From Diaporthe sp. PMI_573 (taxonomy: Eukaryota; Ascomycota; Sordariomycetes; Diaporthales; Diaporthaceae): DNA of 64,000 bases. Below are positions 45,080-56,462 of the stretch, piece by piece. The position numbers were made by a program, and so were the translations under genes. Positions within the stretch are counted from its first letter, which is position 1, and every line of letters starts with the position of its first letter. Location: NCBI GenBank assembly GCA_021399435.1, contig JAJTUP010000007.1:62001-126000 (forward strand). The letters are read 5' to 3'. Under the pieces are notes generated by a model. It worked only from the letters and a program-made list of their open reading frames with translations, was not told the DNA's origin and made no database searches.

Positions 45080-45374
45080 GTGCAGGTGTGTGGTTGTAGG
45101 TGACAATTGGTAGGAAGAGCGAGCGGGTGTACTTGTAGTTGTGGGCGGCGCACGTCAAGAATGGTCTCTAGATGTCATTACCCAACGCAATGCGAATTGT
45201 GTTAACGTTGTTCATCCATATCAGAACAGCCAAAATAGACTTCAACAGTGTATTTATGCGTCATCATCATCACAACCTTGGAAGACCGTCTATCGGAAGT
45301 GAAATTTCTTATGGCAAGGTCGAACATTGACACTCTGGATTCATTTAGGCGGCCCTCTATGGTTAGAACAATCT

Positions 45375-48300
45375 TCAAACTTCCTGAATCCCAACAAGCA
45401 CCCCGGGAGACGCAGGGTTCGACATCGGAGACGACCCAATCGACCCAAGCGAATCAGACCTCAGCCTAGGCGACCGCGGGCTCTTGGGCACCAACCAGTG
45501 CGCCTTGGGATCATCACCATCACCACCTCCCCCCGCCATCAGCGCAAACACAACGCTCGACTCACTCGCGGACCTCACCATTGCCGCCGGACGCGTGGGC
45601 GTCCTAGGTGTCGGGGGCGCTTTACTGTCTCCAGCGACACCGGCGCTCTTGACGCTCCTCGCGCTCCGCTGCGCCCGCAGCCTTGATTTTGTCCGGGCCC
45701 GGCCTGCGAGGATGGCCTGTTCCCGGGCTGTCTTGTGGGCGCGCCTGAGGACGCGCTCTAGGCGGAAGGAGGCGCCGTAGACGGGGCGGAGGAGGACGGC
45801 GGCTGTCGGGCGGGAGCGGGCTTTTTCTAGGACTGCTGTTGGGACGTCGCTGCCCGCTGCGCCACTGCTATTACCAGGGCCGCCGCCACTGCTGCCGCCG
45901 GCGTCTGGGATACCGAGGAGCCGTGTCCACCGCCTCCAGATGCGGCACCCATCTGCTGTCAGGAGACGCAGCAGGGCCGCCTGGGGCGGGAAGTAGCGCA
46001 GGCTCCTGGGTCTCAAGAGGTGGAATATCAGGTTGTCTACCGTGTAGCGCAGGAGGGGGTACGAGGACGTCACGAGGGCGCGCTGGGCCTCTGCGTTTGA
46101 GCGGTGGAGGCGGGTTGATTCCTCTTCTGCTTCTGAAGGGGGCCCTCCAGCTTCTGGCGGGGTGGTGCGCATGTTGGACTGGGAGGCTGTGTTGCTCCTG
46201 CTCCTGGTGCTGGTCCGACTCAATGAGTCGAAGTCTGTCATGTTTAGGTAGACTAAGCAGGTGTGGAGGAGGGCGTAGTAGCTTGTGTCTATGAGCTGTT
46301 CTGTTGTTGGTGGTGAGGGTTGTGGTTGTTGTTGCTGTTTTGTTGTTTTGCTGGGTGAGGAAGGGGGTGACGGGGTGAGGATATGGAAGCCTCTTCCTTC
46401 GAGGAAGAAGCGTCGGACTGATTCGTGGGTGGGGACTACGCGCTGCAGACCAAGGGGCTCGGATGAGACCTTGCTGTTGCTGCTGTTTGTCGTGGTCCTC
46501 GACTCGCCCTCCAGCTTCACGAGACCCTGAGATATCCGCCGTGCCCATCGCCAGAACTGCGACGGGTTGTCCGCTGGAACATACTCTGCTCCTCCCGCTG
46601 GTCTCCGTCGCAAATCCCTCAGGCTCATAGGGGGCTCAATGTCGAGTGCTCTCGCCACCAAATCAGTCCCCGTCTCCAGGGCATCACCGCCGTTCTGAGG
46701 CCAGACAAGCATCGTCAGCCGTATCGCGACCAGAAGCTCATTCAGCCGCAGCGCCTCGGGGGCCAACATCACCCACTGCATGAGAACCAGCGCAGCCCTC
46801 GCCTCGCCGACGCTCAGCCTTCTCAGCTTCCACGCATAAAGGTCATCCAGCCTCGCCTGGCCGGGGTCCTGCGATCTCGCCGCCGCCATCATCATCATCG
46901 ACGACGACGACCCGCTGCGGCTCCTCGCCAGCGGCGTGACGCCCGTCCCTCCCGCTACAGTTGCTCGCGGTTGGCTGCTGCTGCTGACCTCAGGCGCGAT
47001 GTCGTCCAGCATGCTGCACACGATCTCCCCCGACACGCCGTCCTCGCTGGCGTCGTTGACGATGGCCACCGCGTGCTCGAGCCAGAACATGACGCCGCGT
47101 GACCGCCGCGCCAGCTTTGCCGCCAGCTCGTCGCGGTCCTCGATGTCCGGGAGGAGCGCCACCTCGATGTAGCTCGCGACGTCCTCGGCGTTGGAGGTGG
47201 GCACATCCACCGTCAGCATGGTGCTGCTGCCCTCCTCCTCGTATTCCTCCCCCTCCTCGCCGTCGTTCCCATAATTATCAGCCGCGGCCCTGGCGGCGGC
47301 GGCTGCTGCTGCTGCTGCTGCTCGCGGGTATCCGCGCATCTCGTCCCCGTATGCGTCCGTGTGCTTGATCGCCATGCTGCTGCTGCTGCCGGGGTGGAGT
47401 GCCGGTGCCGGCACGGCGCCGTCGTCGCCGTCCAGTCCCCGCGACGTGACGCAGATGCTCAGTGTACTCCGGCACGCGAGCTGGCCCAGGCACCAGATGA
47501 GGTCGCGCGCTGTGGACGGCGAGGTGGTGGGCGCGATGTCGACAAAGACAAAGATGCGCCGCGTCCCCGGTGTCTCGACGACCACTGCTGGTGGGTTGGT
47601 GGTACTACTACTGTTGTGTTTGCTGCTGCTACCCTTGACACCACCCTCCTCCTCGGCTTTGGGTTTGACTCCCCGCGCCGCACGGCTCTGCTCGCCGCTG
47701 GCCTGTGCTCTATTCTGGGGCAGTTTGAGTCGCAGGTAGTCCTCCAGGAAGAACGAGACGATGCGCGCATCATCCAGGTGGATTTCACTCAGTCCACTCA
47801 GTCCGGTGGGGAGGCGGTGGTCTTCGCCAACAGAAACGGCATCAGCATCGTCACCGGCGGTGTTGTTTCTTCTGCCCTCGCGGACAACCCGGCTCCCAAC
47901 ATTGCCTCCCGCATCATCCCGCGGCCCCTGAGCGTCGTTATAAATAATACCGCCGCCGGGGCCACTGCTCTTCGGCCGCCGAGAATAGACTTTTGGCGTC
48001 AGCGGCTGTGCGGCGTCACCTTGCGTGCTGGCTTTTGGGCCGCCGTCGCATGAATCTGTTGCGCGGCGGCGCAGGGATGATGCCTTGGCCAGCCCGCCCA
48101 CAAGGTTCCGCAGCCGCGGGTCGTGCGCCCACAGCTGCTGGAGGATGGTCCGCAGGGGTGAGGCTGTTTCATGTGTCGGGCCACTCGGGGAGGGAGTGCC
48201 GCCACTGCTGTTTGTGCTTATGTGATCGGGTTTGGTGTTGGATATGGTGTGCTGTTGTTTCTGGACAATTTTTTGGCCGTGACTTTGCTTTTGTGTACTT

Positions 48301-50126
48301 TCTGATTTTGAGATTATGGACTCGAGCAGTGGTTCACCTTCTACAACGGCGGTGATGATGGCGCTGCTATGCGTCGTGGGCGACCACTCGGTCGAGATAT
48401 GGGAGATCAGAGACGAGAGAAGCTCCGACTTGCCGCATGCTGCTGGGCCACGCAGCCAGAGGAGCCTGTGGCGGTCTTGAGGGCTCTTACGATGGTACCA
48501 CGACCCGAAGGCTGGGTGCTTGAGCAGCCAAGGTGGTGCCTTGCGAGTGGGCATCTCCGGGAGCGCCATGGTTGGCGTGGGTAGTTGGGCAGGTTGGCTT
48601 GCTGTGCTTCCTGGGGCTGCTATCAATTGCAGACTGGCTTCCTCTTCCGGCGTCAAGCGATGCTTCTACAAGAGATGGATGTGAGCAGCCCTTTCAGGAA
48701 GGTCCCGAGTAACAGGAGGAAAAGTACGGTCTACATACCCTGAGCAGCTGGTGATGCTCCAGCTTGAGGATGAACGCGGCGAGGGAGCGATATCCATCAT
48801 TCCCAGCCGATGCGAATCTGCACATGTTGAGGTGATCGGACTCGATATACTCCGCCTCCTCCTTCGCGCCGCCCAACGACTCCGAGTCTCGACGGAGGGC
48901 CAGAGATACCCAAGGAAAATACGTGTCGTCCACCGGTGGGATGATGATCGTCTCGCGGTAGGTCTTCACAGGGAACCCGTACTCGTGCCGTGTCTGCTCA
49001 AGAGCGTCACGACCCTCGTACGCTAGGGATGTATCCCCCCCGAGAAGCTCCTGGAGTACGCGGTCGTGCATCCCCACGCCTATCGCCGCGGCCGCCATGC
49101 TGTTCATGGCTTCTGCCATGGTACCGCTGGGGGAGTCCCTCAACGGACACCCGATGAAGACGAGGCCTGATATCGATGCGAGCAAAGGCCTGTTTTGGGT
49201 ATCTTCGTATGAAGAGGCTAGACGCAGCATCTGGTTCACATGTCAGCTAAAGCGAGCAGAAAAGAGTCCGCCTCATGGATGCGCATTCCAACCTCTTTGA
49301 TAATTATCCCACCCGTACTGTGGGCTACAAAGACGACCTCTCGACTTTGGCCGTGCTCCCTGTACGAAGAAAGGAGGTCGTTCACATCGCTAAGCAGGTC
49401 CCTGCCCCTGCTGAAGATATCAAACTGTCCGGGAACGAGGTGCCCATCAGAAATACGCGTCCTGAATCCCCAGGTGAGTATCCTGGCATCGCAACACAGG
49501 TCTGGAAGCAGGTCGGTGGGCCAAAAGGTCCCCAGGTCACAGGCCTCATCGGCCTCCCTGTCATCGCCCGCCCACCGGTCAGGCCCGGGATTCGACTCCT
49601 CCAATGGGCTTGGCCTTCGTACTGGAGCGCGAGGATGACGGCGAGAACCTCGTCGCGGGCTCCTGATCGACCTCGCTACCGCGAGATTTTCGGAAAGTGC
49701 CCCCGTGCCGTCCGAAAAGTCGACAGACCGCGGACGGAGTGGCGACCCAAACACACGCAAACGCGGCGGCACTTCCCCGTTTCGCGGCTTCTTGAGCGTA
49801 TTCCCCTTCTTCAGGTTTGGTGAGGCCAGGTGTCTTAGGGAAAGTGTGCGCACAGGCCCATTCTCCGATGAGATGAGGTTTGTTGATAACGCGATATCTG
49901 GCGACGAGAAGTCTTTGGTTGGCACGTCGCTGGCTGGTGTGTGAAGCCATGTCTTCACCGGGTGGCCCCCCAGGCCATGAACGAGAATGATGCTGGATCC
50001 GGTCAGTGAAGACTGTAAACGGGCCCAGAAGAAGACAACTTACTCGAGGTTGACGTCGGTGAGGCTCTCTGGATCATACACCACGCTCAGTCCAGTGGAC
50101 TTGATATTCTCCCTCGGGATCTTCAT
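45375..50126 (-). CDS. NLR-like protein: alpha/beta-hydrolase head, P-loop NTPase, long disordered inserts
   Basis: Four exons fit exactly (50126-50044, 49992-49293, 49230-48739, 48665-45375) with introns of 51, 62 and 73 nt, giving 1521 residues starting MKIPRENIKSTGLSVV. Residues 29-40 (IILVHGLGGHPV) and FVAHSTGG (nucleophile Ser253) mark a lipase-like alpha/beta hydrolase domain of the DUF676/PGAP1 type. This is a known N-terminal domain of fungal NLRs. Next is a NACHT-like P-loop (LLWLRGPAACGKSELL, Walker A 498-505) and a candidate Walker B (RIFVFVDIAP, about 795-803). About 290 low-complexity residues lie between them. Further on are VAIVNDASEDGVSGEI, a winged-helix-like part (LRRLSVGEARAALVLMQW), poly-Ala and Ser-rich tracts, and a basic Ser/Pro-rich tail. 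No ankyrin, WD or TPR repeats follow. Role: inferred non-self recognition or signalling. It is convergent with arginase. Confidence 0.75.
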
Positions 50127-51192
50127 CGCGCGAGGCGTGAATTTGAAAGGACCACAGCACAAAAGTCAGTCGCGACGTGAGACTCGCTCGCCCAGGGTTG
50201 ATCGTTGATAAAGCAAACGATGAGCAAGACAAGACATGGCCTTGCTCATGATGCTTTGCTTTCAACCTCCAGGTGCTCGCAGCTCGAGAAGCCGCGGGAA
50301 CAACCGACGCGAACGACAAGCGCTTGGCGGACTGCAACGCCGACGGGTCCCTTCATCTCGTGTTGGTGGTGGTAGGAGCGAGGCTAGCGCCTACTGTGGT
50401 AGGCCACCATACAAACAAGCTCTCGGCCGAGATGTATATGTTATTATAATTGCTGGGTAAATTTACCAGGGGAGCTGGGAGCCTGGGACACGGTCGTTGC
50501 TCGGGGAGCTAGGGGAGGAACGTGTACGGTTGCACCGCGGTAACATTCAGGATAGGCTCACATCCGCATCCTTGTCCGTAAGCTCGGCACCTCGAGGTCT
50601 AGAGTTTCCCGCGACCGGCTCCAGCGGCTGCTGCCAATCCATTTCACGCTTTAAATGTACGTTGCCGACGGAAGACGAAAACCACAGCGGCGGGGGTGGA
50701 ACGCGCTCTTCAACGAGGCACGGAATTTTCGTGTTAGTGGACAGACCTGTTACCGGGTGCGACGCGGGATTCGGAAAACATCATGCCATGAAAATATGGA
50801 TAGGATCGACGGCGCATCACGTACTGTGTATAAGGCTGGGAAACAAGCTGAAACATGAATCGGAAACGCAGTGGTAGAGCTTGGGGGAGGAAGCTCCAGC
50901 GAATGCTACGGTAGCAGGGCGTGCGTGGGATGCCCACCACTTCGGGGAATTTGTAATTTGCGATAAGACCACAGGCAAGGCAAAAAAAGACAAATTCGGG
51001 TTTCCCGCGTGTTCATGTGCAAGGGCGGCAGCTGCGGGTACAGTTGGGCTAAGATAACCATGAAGGATATAATGATAATACTGCTATAGTTCCCCCCGCC
51101 GGAAATTAAGTGCAATCTTGTCCACCACCCGAATGGGATCTGCCGCTCTGCGCAATGTCGCACCCGGGTCCGCGCAGGCCAGGGCCTGATCA
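50127..51192. other. Intergenic, no gene supported
   Basis: 5' flank of the NLR-like gene and 3' flank of the dioxygenase gene. A 126-codon frame at 50497-50877 (plus) lacks any domain and overlaps other frames. Confidence 0.45.
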
Positions 51193-54100
51193 TCAGTCCT
51201 CATCCCAGCACACCCGCATCGACGTCGGCAGAGGCGTGACGCTGCTCCAGTCCTCGGTCAGGTAGGCCCACGAGCCGTCCTCCTGGGCGATCTTCTTCAG
51301 CTCCCCCTGTGGGCCCGGGGCGCGCCGGATGTTCTTCTTGCTAAACACCGCGCGGAACAGCTCCGTCAGGGCCGCGGTGTGTACGTCACGGGACAGGTGA
51401 GGATTGGAGCCCAACCCGTAGTCACCGTGCTCCTCTGGGGCCCTTGTCGGGGTTACCCTCAGTGACTCCTCGGATTCGAGTCTGTCTTCCGAGGTAGAGG
51501 AGCGTCGCGACAGACGGATGCCTTCCATGACGTATCCCAGCAGCAGCTTGTCATTCTCATCCGAAGATGCCTGACTGGCGACAGCTTGGATCTTAGAGAG
51601 ATGTTCCTTGTTTGCTGGAGATAGGTAGAAGTCCACCGCTTGGGCAAACTGGTCTGCGTCAGCTTATGTCCGAGTGGTTGATTAGGATCGCCATCACTTA
51701 CCAACGAGCCCTGGATTGCCACTATGTGAGAGGCTGTGGGCAGGATATGCCCGAAGGCAATATCAGACGCGCTCATGCCGCCCTTGCCCCAGCCTTTGAT
51801 CATGTCGGTGCCGTAAGTATGCACGGAGTCTGCTCGGCCTGTGGCACCGAAGAAGCTCTTAAATCCGCGGCCGGTACCCGTGCCGGTGTTGCTTTCGATG
51901 ACCTGGCACAACTGTTCGCTTATAGCCTTCGCCGCCTGCCTGAGAGGGAAGGCTTTTACGGGATCCTCATTCAGGAAGAGGGTGATGTAGATCAGTGCCA
52001 GAACGGAATGAAGTTCCTCTTCGCTGTAGATACCCTTTGGACTTGAGGTGGTCTTGAGAGGCAGGTTGAGTAGGGACGAAGCGAAGTTTACCTGATCAAA
52101 AAAGTTAGCAGAATCATTTGTCGACAGTTATCAGAGGCTACTTACGTTCGCAACATTGCCTATCTCTCGCACGATATCAACCATGCGGGTTCCGCCCAGC
52201 ACGTAGCTCTTGTCTTTGAACAGTCGATCCAGCGTCTTTTTGTAGAACACCTTGACCGCCGCTGACAACGGGTCGCCAGATGATTGTGCCCCATTAGTGG
52301 CGGTCGCGTCAGCCTTGGGTGCGACGCGGAGCTCGCGCCTACCCATCAGCGAGCTGATGCCCTCGCGCCAGGCTGCGGTCGTCTCGCCGCCGCCATCAGA
52401 CTCAATCTCGACGCTAGCAGGGTTGTGCACCGGGCGATCCCAGGTGAACAAGTGATCGCGTTTGAGAGACTTCAGGATGCGGTGGTTCTCAGCTGGGATG
52501 ACCATGGGGTAGTGCGCATAGACAGAGTTCTGCTTGAAGTGATCGGGGAAGGCCCGGATGAAGAGTTTGTAGAAGACGCAGCCGTGGTTGACGTTCAGGT
52601 CGTACTGCACCTCGTTGAAGCCCCAGCTCGTCAGCGAGCGGGGGCTATAGTCGGTCGTGTAGTGCCTGTCGCCCCTGACCAGACAGACGGCGTCGCTCAG
52701 CACCACGCGCGAGATAGTGTACGTCGGGGCGATGCCCACGCCCGGCACCATGGGCTCCTTGGCCTCCTCGGCCACCAGGCCCGGGTACAGCTCGACAAAG
52801 TCCGGGTGCTCGTACAGGTGGCTCAGGCAGCTGGCCACCTCGGGGTCCGAGTTGAGCTCCTCGAAGGTCTCGTAGGGCTTCAGGCCGAAGTGCCGGCGGA
52901 ACTCGTTGAGCCCTGCGACGTGCCACTTCCGCGCCTGCATGATGCCCAGGATCTCGACAGGCCGCATGGAGACGGGCACGTTGCGCGCGCCGAACGCACC
53001 CGCGCAGTCCTCGATGGCCGACGTGATGCACTCCACGAGGTCGTCATCCTTGAACTTGCCGGTTGCCTGGTCGCGCTCGTAGTGCCCGAAAGTCCTCTCC
53101 GCAGGGTCGATGGGAATGCTTTGGTCGAACTTTACGAAGCCTCTCATCATGTCCTGGTGGCTGACTTCATTGGCAGGTTTCCCGAACAAGTCGTGATAGA
53201 ACTCCTGGATCCAGAGGTCGTCCTTTTCGGAGATGCAGCTGTGCCACCTGTAGGCCAGGTTGAACTCGGCCGAGACGACGTTGCCCGTGCCTGCCTCGGT
53301 GCCCTTGGCCGTGCCGGCATCGCGACCCATTTCCTGACGCGGGTCCAGCGTCCAGGTGGTGTCGCAGCGGTTGAGGTTGACGATGTTCCTGACGTAGTCC
53401 ACCAGCGTGATGTTGATGTACAGGCCAGAGGTGACAAGCCGAGCCGTCTGGAAGAGATCCTCGTCGTACTTCTTCCATGCGGCCTTGTTCTTCCTGTCAG
53501 CTTCATCCGCCTCGTTGCCATTTTTCACCGGCAGGGGATCAGAAATACCCGGTCGCGGACCAGAAGGCTGGTTGAAACGGCCACCCTCGTTGATCATTGC
53601 AAGGTGCTTTGCGACATTGTTGTGGAACCGGTTGAACATGATGAGCAGGACCGAGACGCCGGCTGGCATCCCATTGAGCCGCTTGTCGGCATAAGCATCG
53701 GGCTTGAGCATCCCGTCGCGGAAGGTGCGGATGGTGTTCTGCATGTCCTGGTTGCTTCCATACAGTGGCGACAGGTCCAGGTAAGACGACGTCTTGGACT
53801 TGGTCATGTCACTGTAGTCAGTCCAGAAGAGATCATGAATGATAATGGTGGCCCAATACCACAGGATGCTCGACACATTGTTAGGGTGCTTCTTGAACCC
53901 CTTATCCGAACGTCTCATCACAGAGTCGTAAATGAGCCCTGGGTCAGGCAAGGCGCCGGGAGGCATGATTGTGGGGCGAACCGAACGGGCGTATGTCGTC
54001 CCAGCTGCGCCCATTGATGGATACAGGGGGTTGTTGTTGGAGCCATCCGCGGCACGATACATTGATTTGTCACCTATGTAGTTGAGGACAGGGTGCTCTA

Positions 54101-54635
54101 AGCTGTCCCATAGCTCGCCGATGAACTGGTTCGTCAACAGGACTCTGGTCCTGGACTGAGTGGGAAGCCCGGCAACGATCTGGATGATCCGTTCCATGAG
54201 CATAGTCTTGTCATCGACTGGCTCGGTCCCATGGATCTTGCTCTTGACTAGATCCAACAGTGTCTTGAAGTCTGTAACAAAAGTGAGTTCACACGTCCAA
54301 ACAAAGCTTGGCTGGGCGATGTGCGTACCTTTCTTGCCGAGATGCTTCAGATCCGCTTTCAGTCCGGTCTGCCTCCTCCTGATACTGACCGTCCCGTCAC
54401 CAAGCTGCGTGGGGAGAGGGCGTCGAGATGAGTGAATGGATTGAGCAAACCGCTTGAAGGCGGTCGTGACGCCATCGCGGTCAGCTCCAAGTGGTTCATG
54501 ATGCTCTGCAGTTGCCAGTGGCGCCGGAGGTCCAGGCGGAGCCTTGAGTCCATTTGTAGCATCTGAGTTGTTCCTTGAGTCCAGGACACCGTAGTCGCCG
54601 TTCACGCCGTTTGTCGCTCCTGATTGAGGCCCCAT
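51193..54635 (-). CDS. ppo: Fatty-acid dioxygenase with P450-like domain (Ppo/psi-factor oxygenase)
   Basis: Four exons (54635-54329, 54271-52146, 52091-51702, 51648-51193) with introns of 57, 54 and 53 nt give 1092 residues, the usual length. Ppo enzymes oxidise linoleic and oleic acid to hydroperoxides that become oxylipins controlling sporulation and secondary metabolism. The N-terminal heme-peroxidase-like domain is complete: distal His248 in TIIIHDLFWTD, catalytic Tyr443 and proximal His446 in AYRWH. The C-terminal domain aligns with the P450 part (SASDIAFGHILPTASHIVA; LLLGYVMEGIRLSRR; ELFRAVFSKKNIRRAPGPQG). Where the heme-thiolate Cys should be (YGxGPHxCLG), it reads YGLGSNPHLSRDV, with no Cys. 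The preceding stretch is shortened. That predicts a 10R-DOX (PpoC-like) enzyme that makes the hydroperoxide but cannot isomerise it. An upstream GTG-initiated extension of the frame is ignored. Confidence 0.9.
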
Positions 54636-56462
54636 CTTCAGTGTAGATGATCTGGAAACAGTATGTATCCCAGAGGCTTGATCAGCTGAGGCAGTCAAGT
54701 ATGAATCCACGAGGGAAGAGCCTCCGAATATCAGACAAGTGACTGTGTCTGACACAGCCAGAAGGGCGTGGGGGCGTAGTAAGCTGATTCAAATTACTTC
54801 TTGGGCAGCACGACTCCTCACTGATAGAGAGGATTGCTTGGCACAACTGATACTGATAGAAGCGGGCTGGTGGAATACAATTCAGTAGATCAGAGCGCCA
54901 GTTTCCCCTCGTGGAAGGCGAAGTTAAATGCGCGCCAGCCACAATATGAAGTATTTACCGCCCATGTGAAGCCCCTGTCCCCACATCGAGATGGTGGTGC
55001 CATGGGCTGAGTGGGCGAGGGATAATGTCGTGTACGCCGATCGTGACTAAAGCCAGCCCAGCTAATGATCTCTTTGCATCTTGTCTTATCTGTTGGCCCC
55101 TCGGGCGGTGTACACGGGCATGCCGTGCACATCGTGCCTAGATGCGTGGCGCTCAGGTCAGACGTGGATTATTAAGAGCACGCTGCCCCCGGTGCTCATC
55201 TCAGCCAAGATCGTCATCGTCAGGTGTGATTGAGCCAGCCACGCTTGGTGTGTGTGGAGGATTCTGCATGTGGTGTGCGGTCAAGATGGGCCGAATAGGC
55301 TCCCCAGATCGAGAGAATAAAAAAGGCTGAATGCTGCCAAGCATTGATTTTCGATGCTAAGGCATTGCCGACCTGAGGCTATCTCTCGGCTGCAGCCGCT
55401 CGAGGAATGAGCTGCAAGTGTTCACAGAGAAGAAGCATTACCCCGGCCGGACTCGCGAGTACCACGTAGGACAACGTAGGACCAAAGCGGGGAGATCTAC
55501 ACTTTGTTTTCGAAGACGGAAGACGTCGCTGTGTCTGGACCGTCCCGGCTCCCTAGTTCCGCATGGAGCTGTGCATCGAAGAACAAAGTCACAGGAATTG
55601 ATTTGCCAATGGCTCTTGAGAGCACACACGACCCCCCAAGTGAGCCAATAGGCATTGTGCGGATTACATCCCTGTAAATCATGTCATCATCGAAGGAAGA
55701 TGGAGGGGTCCCGCCTCAGCTGTTCCACAGCACAGGCAACAAGTTGGAGATTGAGCCGAGACATGCAGTTGGTACCATCTCGGGGCATACCAATTTCCAC
55801 GTTGGCTGTTCGGTGTTCAGCCGCAGACTGCCTGTTGGGAGCAGATCCGGAAGGTGGAGGGCGTTAGCATTCAAGCGGTTGGCTTGTAAGCATGGCAAGG
55901 CGCTGCCAACTGGTGTTGGATCGATGAACGAGGCGTTTTGCGAACCAATGACCAATAGATCTGGCAATCAAAGTCGATGAGCATCTGACCACGTACTCGC
56001 CCGGTCAGACGTGAGGGGCAGTGATCTGTAGCCGAGGAGACGTTAGCATTTGTAAATCGAGGTGCGCCTCATTGGCATGCAGTGTTGCCTCCCCACATGG
56101 CTTGGCTGGGCTGAGCTGAGCAAGGCACATATGCAGGAAGCAGAATCTAGTAAAGTCGCTTATGCCATTGGGCGAACCGTACCCACTCCGCATACACCGA
56201 AATGTGGCTGCAGGAATCGAGGCTTCGGATCCTTACACGGGCATCGCCCACGCCAACGGACATCGCACACTCCGGGGCTGGCGGCCAGGCAGAGGCTGCC
56301 AGCCCTTATCTTAAACCAGACACAAATGAAACCTTTCACACCCGCTTCCTCTCCACCCATGCGCCAAGCAGAGCACCAAGCAGTGAAACAAGCAGAGCAC
56401 CACCAAGCAGAGCACCAAGCAGAGCACCAAGCAGAGCACCCAACCCAGGCCCCAGACCGACG
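54636..56462. other. Divergent intergenic region
   Basis: 1.8 kb between the dioxygenase and DUF2235 starts. Scattered frames under 100 codons have no support. A 12-bp tandem repeat sits at its right end. Confidence 0.45.
56387..56440 (+). repeat. 12-bp tandem repeat in the DUF2235 gene leader
   Basis: Four to five units of AAGCAGAGCACC lie just upstream of the chosen start at 56463. Translated in frame they would read SRAPSRAP. If an upstream ATG (for example 56202) were used, they would add a Ser-Arg-Ala-Pro repeat tail. Confidence 0.7.

Noticed and set aside
45484..48584. Several long plus-strand frames opposite the NLR-like gene
   Set aside because: They arise from Ser/Ala/Gly-coding repeats on the minus strand; no domain or start context.
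52284..54017. 577-codon plus-strand frame opposite the dioxygenase
   Set aside because: A GC-rich antisense shadow of the Ppo gene; the minus strand has all catalytic motifs and a matching exon structure.
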